Assembly: GCA_032821775.1 (NCBI GenBank)
Contig: JAVLRN010000012.1
Location: 1,736,001-1,800,000 of the forward strand
Reading direction: 5' to 3'
Length of the DNA: 64,000 nucleotides
DNA from: Sanguinoderma infundibulare
Taxonomy: Eukaryota; Basidiomycota; Agaricomycetes; Polyporales; Polyporaceae
Shown here one piece after another: positions 22,348 through 33,895 of this stretch. How positions within the stretch are numbered: position 1 is the stretch's first letter; every line of letters begins with the position of its first letter. Position numbers and translations under genes: made by a program. Below the pieces are notes generated by a model. The model saw only the letters and a program-made list of their open reading frames with translations. It was not told the DNA's origin and did not search any database.

Positions 22348-25300
22348 TCACCGCTGCTCCTTCACGTAGAAGTGGAGGACGAGGTAGCTCACGACAGTGA
22401 ACGTTCCGAAGAAGATCCCGAGCAGGGCGATGTTTGGCCACCAGAACGACTATCACATCCGAACCGACTAGTCAGTGAGGACCATCACAGTACATCTCCT
22501 GCCGAATGAGAACTCACCCCTGCTCTTAGACCGAACGTCGAGAGGATGGCAGCGGCGGGCACGTCGATGTTAACGCCGTACTTCTCCTCGTGCAGCTGCA
22601 AGTACCTCAGCTCGTTCACTGCGAGCGCTTCAAACGCGGCGTGGAAGAACGAGACGGTGTGCAGCCACTGGAACAGCCTCGGTACCGTCTTGCGGTTGAT
22701 GAGCAGACCGGTGAACAACAAGCTGCAAGGGAGTAGATGCATCGTAAGCTCCACACGAATAACGATCTAGGTCATGATCCAAACGCAACGTACTTGAATA
22801 GCAGGATGAGGGTGCCAACAAGGTTCGAGACGCTCGTGCTCGCAAATGCGATCGAAAGTAGGAGGATGACGCTTGCGGTCGTGAGGTTGAACAGCACGAG
22901 GGTGAGCATGAACTTCCAGAAGATCGTCAACTCGGGCACCAGCCCGATCCACGCGTATATGATCCCGCCGAACACGAGCGGCGGCACGACGCGGAGCGGC
23001 AGGATGTCGAACAAAATCTTGGACGCGAAGTACGTGAACGACGAGTAGTACCCGTTCGCCCTGTGTCATGTCGTAACACTCTATCAGCCCGAAGCCGAGT
23101 CAAAAAGGCAAGTCGGAGACGCACCGCTCACGCATGAACAAAATCCGCTCGTTCGCAAATAAGTTGAGGCTCGACAGGCACGAGAACCCGAAGAGCGCCA
23201 GCGTAAAGAAGAACACGCCCAGTCGGTTCTGGAACCCTGCGATGTCGTTCTGGATGTTCTGGAAGAAGAAGCCGCAGATGATCGCGACCCCGACGGACGC
23301 GACGTAGTGCGCTGTGAGCAGCGCCGGGTCACGGTACAAGTTCTTGAATGCGCGCCCGCTCAGGATGCGGAACTGCGTCCCCCAGCTCGCCCGTTTGCGC
23401 CCGCGCGACAGCTTGCTCTCGACCGAGACGTCTGGGAGCTCTGATGTTGTGACGCCCTCCGCCGCAGGTGCGCGCGAAACCTCGAGGATCTCGTCGTTGA
23501 GCGCCCGGTTGACCTCACTGTTCTTGAAAGCGTCGATGAGCGCCTGGAGCTTGGGCGGGACCGGTCCATCGATCCTGTGCTGAGAGGGCTTGATCGCCTC
23601 AAGGAGCTGTGCGGTCTTCCTGCGGATGTATGCCGTTGAGGAATGGATCGAGCTCGCTCGTATACGGAGTTCGGTCTCCTCTACGCGGGTATCGTCCGAG
23701 TTGCGGTATGTAGACCGAAGGGAAATGGAGGAGGGCCTATCGCGCCGCGAGAACGCACGTTCCTCATCGCGTATGTTGTTGTCCTCTTCATTAGCTTGTG
23801 CGAGTTCTGGTGGAGTCTGGCTCTCCTGAGAACGAGGCTCCATTGCAGCCTGCATCGTTAGGTCAACTGTGAGGGTACAGTCAGCACACAGTCCATCCTC
23901 TGACCCAGGAAGCGACGTACTCAAGAAATCCGCAACGTTGAAGCCAAGTGGGCATGGGTGGTTGACCTCAGCAAGGTAGTCCGTGACTTTGTCCGCCTCG
24001 CCCGAGTAGATGAGTTTGCCTTGCGCGAGAACGATCAACTGGTCAAAGAGCGAGACGATGTTGCTGCGCGGCTGGTGGATCGTGAACACAACGGTACGGT
24101 TGTAGTCGCGCGCAAGCGAAACAAGGCTGTCGATGACACTCAGCGCGTTGTATGCATCAAGACCACTAGTCGGCTCGTCCAAGAACAGGATGGATGGGCT
24201 GGTGACCAACTCGCAGGCAATCGAGACACGGCGCTTCTCACCACCGGAGATAGAGCGACGACCTGCAATGCACTTTCAGTCAGTATATGCTACCCTAAAG
24301 GCAGGAAGTGGGTCTGTGCTCACCAGTATCACCAATGCGCGAATCCTTGATACCCAAAATGCCCAACTCGTTCATCGTCTCGAGCGTCCGGTACTTCTTC
24401 GCCTCCAGACTCATCTCCCTCGGTAGCCGCAGCAGCGCCGAGTACAACACCGTCTCGTACACCGTCAGCGTGCTCATCAGCGTGTCCTCCTGGTCCACAA
24501 ACCCGGTGACCTTCTTGAAGTCCGAGTCCTCGACCTCCCGCCCGTTAACTAGCGTCGTGCCGCTTACCGCGCCCTTCTTGTCCTTGCGTGCGAGGATGTC
24601 GAGGAACGTCGACTTGCCCGCACCCGACGCGCCCATGATCGCGAGGAGCTGGCCGGGCTTGGCGGAGCCCGAGATATTGTCAAGGATCGTGCGCCCGCCG
24701 AGGCTGTACGAAATGTTGGAGAAGTGGAGCGATGCGGGAACGTGGTCAGTCATGAGCTTGGCCGACTCATTCTCCGGCAGGCGTATGCCGCCGAAATCGC
24801 TCGAGTGCGTCCTGCCTGCGTACCAGAGTACTGCCATAGCACGTAAGCTATCGCACAGTCCGGCTGTAGGTTTGAAAAGAACCTACTTGCAGAGACCGAG
24901 ACCAAGATAAAACCGGCACCAGCGACGCTCAGGGCGACGAAACCCTTGTTGTCTGGCTTGGGAGGCGCCTGTTCAGAAGCATGAATGCGCAGTCACATGG
25001 ATCAGGGCAGACTTGACCTTACCACATAGCCGGGCACCTGCGAGTAGTGCAGACACTCGCCGCCCTTGCAATTCAAGGTGATGTACTTGTCGCCGAAGAA
25101 AGTCTCGATAAGGTCGTTCATACCCGGCTCTTGGAAAGTGCACCCCTGACCCTCAGTACAGATGAATTGGGCTGGACCTTTGATATTCTCCTTGAGGAAG
25201 TCCGTAATATCTGCACGAAAGGGGGGTCAGCTGAGACGGCCATGCGAATTGTCAGAGACATACCAAGGCTGCCTTCCTCTCCACAGATGAAGCGACCAGG

Positions 25301-26510
25301 AACGCATTTGCACTCGATGTTCTCGCAGCCATAAAATGTTTGATTCTTCTCGTAATCGCGCTCTGCATGGGATTGGCACTTGGAGAGCTGGCAGTAGAAG
25401 GACTCGACCTGGGCAGTCCAGAACTGGAAGTGACACAAGTCGACCTCCTTGTCGCAGCTGAAGGTGACCTGTGGCGGGCGGTCGGGAAGCATGTCCAAAA
25501 TCTTGCGATCTAGAGCGAGTCAGTCAAAGTGCGGGACACTAGGAGAGAAGGACGAGCGTACTGGTGACGTCGCACATCTGGTGGTTGTTGAAAACGGTCT
25601 CGCCGCCCTTGTAACATGTCATGTTGCTGACGCGGTCGTCGTCGCCCGTTGGTTGTCCACGGAGAGGAAAACCGACGCATGCGTCGTCATACTCGCACAC
25701 TTGACCACGGTATTAGACAGAGGGGGGGCGGTTCACCAACGATAGACACTGACCATTGCAATTGATACCGCCCCATCCGTCTTTACACTCGCACTGCTTT
25801 CCGTCTTCTCGCTGTCTTCGATGATCGCCGTCGGCGAGGGAGTCGCATTCTGTTCACGGTTAGAAATAAATCTGCGGGGAAGACAGGCAGGGATACGGAC
25901 GTGGTGTAAGACAATCTATGCCAGCCCATCCTGGAGGACATTTGCACTGTCCGTCAAACTTGGAACATTCTCCGAAGTTGCCGCAAGTAAACGCGTCTAG
26001 CTGACAGTTGAAGCAGGGCGGGCAGCGTTCTGGCACACGATGGTGTCGGCAATGACAGTGACCCTCGGGGATGTGGACGTTGCTTACCTGGTCTATTCGC
26101 CACAACCTCGAGTGGCTACATGCACGTTAGGAAGAGCAACGGCTTGCCATGAGGTCTGTGACGCACCGAGAGCGACTGCTGGGTATTCAACGAGAAACCC
26201 GAGACATTCCTCCGCGCATGGGTCACTTGCGTGCACAGCAAGAGCACCGAGGTGGGGAGTATCCAACGGCGGAGCCCAGATGAGAGCATTATGGGATGCG
26301 GTTAGGGTAGCTTTGGCTTCCCTCGCACCGTGGGGGTGAAAGCAACAGGCAACGACGGCACAGTAGTAAGGTTCAATGATAAGCTCCCAAGTACGACGGC
26401 CGCGCGGAAGTGTCCCAGCAGCAAGCGAAAGTGAGTGAGAGGGGGAGGAGAGCTGCGCGGACGGTCGTGTCCTGGTCGTCGATGGCGGCGGGAGCGGTGA
26501 CCATGTCGCA
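22348..26510 (-). CDS. ABCG-type half ABC transporter with cysteine-rich EGF-like ectodomain
   Basis: White/ABCG-family half-transporter of the fungal Adp1-like type; substrate unknown. Minus-strand exons: 26029-25901, 25849-25754, 25699-25562, 25509-25264, 25210-25023, 24968-24887, 24830-24324, 24262-23921, 23866-23125, 23060-22794, 22722-22518, 22449-22348 (stop); about 1013 aa plus an unresolved signal-peptide exon between 26080 and 26510. Order: EGF-like cysteine-rich region ([31 protein letters not shown]), a first membrane segment ([16 protein letters not shown]), the nucleotide-binding domain with Walker [10 protein letters not shown], signature [13 protein letters not shown] and Walker [13 protein letters not shown], a variable acidic/Ser-rich linker, then the C-terminal membrane domain ([22 protein letters not shown], ending [11 protein letters not shown]). 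Half-transporters dimerise. The ectodomain should face the lumen or exterior. Confidence 0.88.
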
Positions 26511-26811
26511 CCCGACGCCGTTAACTTACGCGACATCGGCCCCGATAGAGATCTCAATTCAATCTCCGCTTCAAATGAACCCAGACCATAGACGCCGGTC
26601 AAGGCACGGGTAGGATGAAGTCATGCTAGTGCTGTCACTCCATGGCTCAACGTCGTCTGCGGCTGTCTCCCCTCCGTCAAAATCCACACTGGCCGGGTGC
26701 ACACCCTTCTCTGTCCATGAAACGTGGTACCCTCGCCCTTTAAGTGCCCGCCTCATTGCTTGCGACTCGCCTTGAACGGCTTTCGGAACCGGTCACATCC
26801 ACTTGTACACC

Positions 26812-28038
26812 ATGGACCCAGGAGACCCAGGATCATCCACGACAGACCTCAGCTGGGGCAACGTCGCGCTCGCGTTCTCCTTCATTTTACTTGATGGCGT
26901 CCTCTCCACCGCGTTTGGTTTGGGAGTCGGCAGCGGTCTCCTCACGGCCGCAGTACGCTGTGTCGTGCAACTCAGCGTCGTCGCCCTCATCCTCCAAAAA
27001 GTGTTTGAAACAAACAATCCATTCGCGGTGGCTGGCATGGCCCTCCTGCTCAACCTCATGGGAACAATGGAGACGGGTGCGTACCCCTCTCTGAACAATC
27101 CATTTCTCACACTCACCGCTTGCCAGTCATTAACAAGTGCAAAAAACGATATGACTTTATGGTGACATTGGCTCCGTTTGCCGTGCTCGGCATAGGCTTA
27201 CCATCCTTCACAGTTTATCTCCGTCCTCTTTGGAATGCTTGGGTCGACCATTCCCGTCTCCATCATCGGCACCCGCTATGCTATGGGTGTCCAGCCGTTC
27301 TGGAAACCCGAGCAGTACAGTGAGCACGATCCCCCCGTGTATCTGCGTCGAGTTCGAGCTAATTATAGTGCAGTCCCTATCGTTGGCATGCTATGTGGAA
27401 GTACAATATCCGGAATCGTCGTCTCCGTGACCTACGTCCTCAAAGAGATCTAGTATGTATTCTTCTAAGCCCGTCTTGATCGCCGGCCTCTCACCATCTG
27501 TACGCAGCGATAACCGCGACAAGGTCGAGATGTATCTCGCGTTCGGAGCCTCGCGCTTCGAGGCATGCAAGCCCATCGCCCGAGACGCTCTCCGTCTCGC
27601 CCTGACACCTAACATCAACCAAATGAGGTGCGCTCACTCCTCCGATCCATCCCGCACGAACCTCACGAACATTCTCCATCTCCCAGCGTTATCGGCATCA
27701 TCGCCATCCCCGGGATGATGACGGGTGCGATCCTAGGAGGGTCCTCCGTCGAGCAAGCCGCCCGCCTCCAGATGGTCATCATGTTCATGATCTCCTCCAG
27801 CACCGCCCTCTCCTCCATCGTCACCACCATCCTCGCTCTCGGTGTCGTCGTCGACACCCAGCACCGCGTCCGCGCCGACCGCATCGACTCCCGCGAGCAC
27901 GCCGTCTGGCGCGGACGCAACTGGCTCGTCGCCAAGGTCATTGGCGGAGTCAAGGCGGGTGCGTATGCCGTTGCGGGGCTGTTCAAGAGGAGAGACGTGG
28001 AGAATGGGAGTGATGAGCGGCAGCGGTTGCTTGGGTGA
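26812..28038 (+). CDS. UPF0014 (FetB/YbbM-type) membrane protein
   Basis: Predicted 318 aa from six exons: 26812-27076, 27127-27161, 27214-27319, 27374-27452, 27508-27627, 27687-28038; introns 50-59 bp. The family is a polytopic membrane protein; in bacteria FetB pairs with the ATPase FetA in iron export, but whether fungal members transport metal is unknown. Supporting motifs: LDGVLSTAFGLGVGSGLL, AVRCVVQLSVVALIL, GTMETVINKCKKRYDF, FGMLGSTIPVSIIGTRYAMG, the typical loop YDNRDKVEMYLAFGASRFEA, and SVIGIIAIPGMMTGAILGGS with EQAARLQMVIMFMI. No ATPase subunit of this type is adjacent; the nearby ABC transporter is a different family. Head-to-head with the ABC gene. Confidence 0.88.
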
Positions 28039-28364
28039 GCGTGGGGGATGCGGTCTGGTGTTCGGCGAAAGATCTTTTTAACTGGGATATACGTTCTGCT
28101 GTCCTGGTATTACTTGGACACAAGACACTGCTACTAGATCTAGGTTGCACTCATTTAATTTTTGATGATTGCAGTCGCTCCATGAAATGTGGTACAATAG
28201 GTTGCGTCGGTTACGTTGTGGCTAAGATGAGCCGAGTTACAGATCAAAGTTGCGGCGTCGAATATTAAGGAACTCCGAAATGGCAACGTAGACGCCCGAG
28301 CAGTCACGCTATCAGACTCAAAGCTGGCTTGAATTTCACACCATCACCTGCGATCATCGACAAG

Positions 28365-30347
28365 ATGACTCCAAACATGGTCGTTTTCGCGTGGCTTTGC
28401 ACCAACGGCACACAACATAAGCACCCAGCTGAGTGAACGTACTAGGTAGGACGTCCGCCGAGTTAAGGTTGTTGCGAGAATGTGATGCTAATTAGAACTC
28501 GGGCATTTACAGAACGTTACTGATGTCCTTGCAGAGCCTCCCTTCAGAATACTACGATGGCTTCCTCTCCACGCTCGCGAAAGGGCGCAAGCCCAGTCCC
28601 AGTGAGTCGCAATGAGCCCCCGCCGGCGCGTAACAGTACTTCATAGTCGCTTATCGTACAACCATTAGTCCGCGGGCTCTACCCGCTCGAAGGCCGCCCT
28701 GGCATGATCTCCCTCCTCGCGGGCAAGCCCAACGCCGCGATGTTCCCCTTCACCGCCCTCACCATCACCGCACGCTCGCCGACGGACCCCGCGGCGGAGA
28801 CGACGACGGAGATCTCTGGGAGAGCCCTCGCGGAGGGCCTCCAGTACGGCCCGACCGCGGGCCTGCCCGACCTGATCGACTGGGCGTATGGCCTGCAGGA
28901 GCGCGAGCACGGGCGGACGAGGGGCGAGGGGTGGAGGCTATCGATCGGGTCGGGGTCGCAGGACGTGCTTCATAAGGCAGGTCGTTTGTTTTCTTTTTGT
29001 CTGATTGCGTCGTGGCTGAGAAACTTGTGTGGGTTGGGATCATCGTGTATAGGCGATTTTGGCACTCGTGAACCCTGGCGACCCGGTGCTCGTTGAGAAG
29101 CCGCTGTATGCGTGAGTTGCGAGGTCAGCCTCGGGGGCTTCGAGACGCTTACTACAGGGTTCAAGGGGTGTTATGCCGACTTTCGAATCGCTGCAGGCCG
29201 AGTTCGTGTGTATGTGGCTCGTGTGGCCTCCAACATCCAGAACGTCATTTTTGACTGATGTCCAACATACCAGCCGTCCCGACCGATTCTCAGGGCATCG
29301 TCTCGAGCTCTCTCCGGTCAACCCTGGAGAACTGGCCCGCGGGGAAGCCAAAGCCAAAGGTTCTCTACACCGTCCCCGTACGTGCATGCACTTGCTACAC
29401 AGTGTCCTCTACGTGCAAGTATTGAAAGAAGTACAGTATGGCGGCAACCCCACAGGGACGACCACCGTCGAGGCGCGCCGTCGGGAGGTGCTCGCCCTCG
29501 CCAGGGAGCACAATTTCCTCATCCTCGAAGGTGAGGCGCAGCTTGCTCCTCCCTTTCAGCTGTTCCGACTAAGCGCTCCTTGAGGTTAGATGACCCGTAC
29601 TACTACCTCTACTTCGGGAAGGCCGCCCGTCCTCCGTCGTACTTCACGCTCGAGCGCGAGCTGCCGGAAGTTGGACGCGTCATCCGCCTCGACAGCCTCT
29701 CCAAGATTCTCTCCTCAGGGATCCGGATCGGATTCATCTGCGCGCCCGAGCCCATCCTGAGCAAGATCGACATGCACGTACGTCCTCTCCCATGCATACC
29801 GTTCCTACGGCGTTTCGCTTACAAGAATCTGATGGATGAGCAGACTGCGGCCGCGAACTTGCAAACGTCCTCGCTCACCCAGACGATCGCATACGCGCTC
29901 CTCAACTCGTGGGGGTACGACAACTTCAAGACGCACACGCTCGCCGTGTCCCAGTTCTACAGGGAGAAGCGCGACGTCTTTGAACGGTACATGAAGGAGC
30001 ACCTCGACGGGCTCGCACAATGGGACGCGCCCGAGGCCGGCATGTTCTTCTGGTCCGTTTGTTCGTTTCTTAGTAATCGCCTGTGAAGAGCTCATTCTCG
30101 CGCCGACTCCAGGTTCAAGTTGTTGCTCAAGGAGCCTGGCTTAGCAGGAGAGGAAGTGGATTCTGCGGAGCTCATTCGTGAAAAGGCTCTGGAGAAGGGT
30201 GTCCTCGCTCTCCCTGGCACCGTCTTCCTCCCCGATGGCGGCAGAACGCCATATGTCCGCGCATCGTTCAGCCTGCTAGACGAGGCCGACGTCGAAGAAG
30301 CGATCAAGCGTCTCCGGGCGGTCGTGCTGGAAGCGAGGGGAGCGTGA
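28365..30347 (+). CDS. PLP-dependent aminotransferase, Aro8/2-aminoadipate type
   Basis: Class I aminotransferase (aromatic/2-aminoadipate type). Exons: 28535-28601, 28669-28976, 29053-29111, 29166-29209, 29274-29377, 29437-29530, 29590-29777, 29844-30052, 30113-30347; 435 aa from exon 2. A tiny first exon 28365-28379 (MTPNM) is in phase but tentative. Motifs: GMISLLAGKPNAAMFPF near the start, VNPGDPVLVEKPLYA, YGGNPTGTT (substrate/PLP-contact Asn), DDPYYYLYF, and the Schiff-base lysine in RLDSLSKILSSGIRIGF. The intron at 28977-29052 appears to be GC-AG, the only phase-compatible solution I find. Likely acts in aromatic amino-acid or lysine metabolism; exact substrate cannot be read from sequence. 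Confidence 0.88.
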
Positions 30348-30436
30348 AGGTTCTGCCATTAGTGGGGGATAAAAGAAACGAGAGCCATCCATGCGTAATG
30401 CATGACATCCAGATGTTAATAACGTTAACTGTACTA

Positions 30437-31578
30437 CTAAAGCGATGCTTGCTGCTGCTCTAGGTGCTCCTTAGCACGCTTCTCAGCCGCGGCCCTCGCC
30501 TCGCTGAGCGGCCGGCCCCAACGGGGCTCGACGGGCGAATCCCATATGCCCAGTTCCTTCTTCATTTCGTCGATGTTCTGCTCCCACCGCTTCTCCCAAT
30601 ACACAGTGATCAGGCTCTGTGCGGAGCTCCCGCACTTGACCGCCCAGGGCACGAAGTCGCGGAAGAGCTTCTGACGCTTGGCCTGGGTGAGGCGAAGGTG
30701 CCCGAACGCGGCGGCGAGCCCGGTCATGGGGAGGCCGAGGTTTGCGAACTCGAAGAACTTGACGGCGAGCTCGGCCTCGACGTTAACAGGCATGTTGACG
30801 ATGCAGTGATAGAAGTCGTGGCATTCGCGGTAGCGCTGCATGACATACGCTAGCTCGGGGTCGTCTACGTAGTGCACCTGGAGAGGCGCATTCAATCACT
30901 GCTTTGAACTCCTCAGAGAACGACCATGATATATTCCTGTTTGCGCGGGCAAGACGGCATGGAGGCGAGAGGACATACCAAGTTCCAGAATTAGACACCC
31001 TCGCAGAAACCCCGGGTGCACGGCAGACAGGAATACGTCATGGCCGAACAAGCATTAGACTAAACGCACCGGTTCTCGAGTGTCGGGCGTAACCCCGCAG
31101 CGTTCGAGCCAGGTGACATACGCGTTCCCGAACGTGCCCTCGGGGAGGAGAGCGAGCTTGTCCATGTCGACCGTCTCGGAGTTGACCCGCGGGCGGTCCT
31201 TGAGGATCTGGCGCCCCTCCGCGCTGTCGAGCATCTTGTCGCGCAGCCGCGGCAGGACAGGGCCCGAGGTGAGGTCGCCGAGGGCGGCGACCATATCTGG
31301 CGAGCTGGAGCGTCATGCCTGTGCACCTCTGTCTGAACGTGCCGCAAAGACGCACCTCCCCTGCGCGGGTTGGCGAGGGCCATGAAAGCGGAGCCCAGGG
31401 TGAGGAAGCCAGCTTCGAACCAGTTCAGTGGGACGTGGCCCTCGTAGGCCGGCTGGGTGTTCACCGAGCGTGTTTGCCATCGAGTGTGGTGTCGAAGCGC
31501 AGTGTTTGCCGGAGCCACCGTCGCCAGAGACTGCGCAGAGCGGCGTGTCATGCGCAGTGAAGCAGAGACGAGCGACAT
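30437..31578 (-). CDS. COQ4: COQ4, ubiquinone biosynthesis protein
   Basis: Predicted 296 aa; minus-strand exons 31578-31356, 31296-31070, 30877-30437; introns 59 and 192 bp. COQ4 is a mitochondrial inner-membrane-associated protein needed to assemble the coenzyme Q biosynthetic complex. The N-terminus (MSLVSASLRMTRRSAQSL) is Arg/Ser-rich, fitting a mitochondrial presequence. Family motifs: HVPLNWFEAGFLTLGSAFMA, NPRRGDMVAALGDLTSG, LPEGTFGNAYVTWL, and the metal-binding H-D-x-x-H plus Glu (CHDFYH with His170, Asp171, His174, and Glu186). A C-terminal WEQNIDEMKKELGIW follows. Length is normal for the family. The 192-bp second intron is longer than the local norm. Convergent with the aminotransferase, about 90 bp apart. 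Confidence 0.93.
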
Positions 31579-32210
31579 GCTGGCCACGATAGCCACGTAG
31601 AGTGGGTGTAGGATACACCAGCTGTGGGTGTTCTAGCCAATGTCGAGACCAACGTCGCGCTGGTGTGGCTGCGAGACGAGTCCCGGGCCGTCTGGGCGGC
31701 TCGGATATTTCTCGGGTAAGCTCGGGTGCAAGTTAAAAGTGGCCAGCTGGGCGTTAGCTGCTCAGAGTGTCACTTTGCGTCCTGCCAGCATGTCGCACTT
31801 GCAAGGAACACCGTACACGCTTCGCCAGTTGAAGTAGTTCATCACACTGTCACTTACGCTGCTTTGACTAAGGATTTATTCGCACAGGAGCCCAGACGTC
31901 GGTGGCGCTCATGACCGCCGCTGGTATCGCCCTCCTCGTCTGTTTTGGACATGCTTCCCGTCGGTGGCCAAAGGGCATCTTTCCCGATCCATCCACCTGG
32001 GCAGCATGTGCTACTGACGTCCGCCACTTGCTTCGTAGGCCTTCGTCAGACTGAACCCGAGTGCCCAGTCACGGTGATCTGTGGCCACTGGCCATACACT
32101 GCTTTACGCAGAGCTCACAGAAAAGGCCGACGACGTCGTCAACCTTAAATGCTTCAGGATCCTGGGAGTGTCGCGTTGTTGCATTCCCTCACTCTCCTCC
32201 GCACTTCGTC
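31579..32210. other. Intergenic, divergent promoters of COQ4 and the zinc-finger protein
   Basis: About 630 bp between two divergently transcribed genes. Short frames only; no TATA box or repeat stands out. Confidence 0.45.
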
Positions 32211-33364
32211 ATGTCTCGCGCACATTACTACGGGCATCCGCCCGCCCAGCACTCGCGTCCCCTTGGCATGTCCATGGTGAACAACCCAGTGTTCGTCATC
32301 AGCAGACCCATGCCCCAGCAGCCCATGCCCGCAGGATACCGACCGACGTACCGACCATCTCAATCTAGGCAGCAGCCCTCTCGATCCCGTCAGAGGCAGC
32401 AGCAGACGCGGTTCACCGACCGTCGGAGACGCTATGGAAGACTGTTCGACTCGGATCCTCTTCGCGAGATGTCCGTCGACGATGGCGACGCTGAGAGCAC
32501 TTGGTCGATGTCTGGCTTCGCTCGGTCCTCGCGGGCATTACTCAGGACCAGCGGCAAGACAGGAACGAGGGCAAGGAACAGCAGCCCCGCGCAAGAGATC
32601 GCTGCGCGGTACAGAGCGACGCATGCCGACGGATCCCCAACCTCCAACGTCACATATCTTGACGTCCCGCACGTCAGTGGCGGTTTCTCCGCCGGGAAGC
32701 GGCCACGGAACACGTCTGGTGAGAGTAATCTCACCGACGTTCCTGGCCCACGCTTACGCTACAGGGTATCGCAAGCCCGCGCGATGGATCGAGCGGTGAG
32801 TCCTGAATCCCCCTCTCATCTCCGTCGTGCGCAGCATGTGAAGGGCATTCTGTCATCTTCGTCCCGAGCAGACGAGGGAGGCGTACGTAACGGCGATGCA
32901 ATCCGGGGCCAACGTAAATATCCCCTGCCAGCGGCCGGGGTGTCGCGCCATCCTCCCCACCATCCGCGATCTCGCGTCTCACCTCGCGATGCATGACCTC
33001 GAGCCTCGAGCCCGGTGTGTATCAATTCTCTCCAAGTGTTATCCTCATTCGTCCGCTAATCGATGTGCAATATTCCAGGTTCGCTTGCGAGCCTCGATAC
33101 CATTCTTTCCTCGATATGGGTCACTCGGCCTACGAAGGACGGCGCCTGCGGCGTCGTTATATGCCTTCTTTCGGACCGGCTCCATATGCTCGTTTAAATC
33201 GAACACGATGTGAGCATCCTCTGTCCCAGGCGTCTCGTCCCCAGGCTTATCTTCTATTTTCAGGCAAGCTGCGAACGTACCTCGCGAAGCTCCGGTTCTC
33301 ATACCCTTGCATGCCCCGTCCGAGTCGCATCGACGACGATGAAGAAGACGACTTTTTCTTTTGA
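32211..33364 (+). CDS. Small protein with one C2H2-like zinc finger
   Basis: Predicted 313 aa; exons 32211-32718, 32765-32795, 32844-33014, 33079-33209, 33264-33364; introns 46-64 bp. The N-terminal half is low-complexity and basic (Gln/Arg/Ser-rich, RRRRYGRLFDSDPLREMS). Splicing out two short introns places YRKPARWIERAFCHLRPEQ in frame with a C2H2-like motif C-x4-C-x12-H-x3-H (CQRPGCRAILPTIRDLASHL then AMH). The C-terminus is basic and then acidic (RIDDDEEDDFFF). The frame is open only with these introns, which supports the model. I do not recognise the family. Nucleic-acid binding is a guess from one finger. Confidence 0.65.
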
Positions 33365-33895
33365 ACGTCCTTTCTATGACTGATTCACGACAAACACGCG
33401 TTTATACCACATTCTTTTCTGTATCTATACCCTATACGTTTCATTGTGCGTACTTCCTGTCCTTTCCGGTTAGATTTTGGCCTCGCTATATGGACGATTG
33501 TAGCCTGAACCCTCCGCCTTTCCACTATGTAGCATTACTTGACATTAACGACGATTAATGACGACTTGTAGATAGCTATGATACTATGATAGAACGCTAT
33601 GCATTATGCCTTATGACCTTTACGACTTCTGTCTCGAGCCTCGTGGTTAGCCTGGTAGCTCGCGCTCCAGCCAATCACGCCGGTTGGAATAACGTGACCC
33701 GCTCAGCTCCGAGTCGGCTTCCGTTCGAGTTCTACCATTACCCTCATGGCTGCGATCCTTTGCCGTCGCCGCCGACGATAACCATTGTTACTGGTAAGCT
33801 GGATTTCAGGCGACCTTCTCCCCAAACACTCACAGAACACCCCTTATGGCCTCCCGACTTCCATTGCATGCCAGCGCGTTGGATCGGATAAGGTG
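33365..33895. other. Intergenic, right edge of the core and B3 upstream region
   Basis: About 530 bp. Left part is single-copy; from about 33780 (GGTAAGCTGGATTTCAGG) it becomes similar to the upstream regions of the other B genes, so the duplication edge lies near here. Confidence 0.5.

Noticed and set aside
22767..23124. Several short minus-strand frames rich in Arg/Ser beside the ABC exons
   Set aside because: Alternate-frame shadows of the transporter exons.
26093..26602. 169-codon frame as the ABC transporter N-terminus
   Set aside because: It does not join in phase to the CPPCFNC exon and has no convincing signal peptide; the true first exon remains unresolved.
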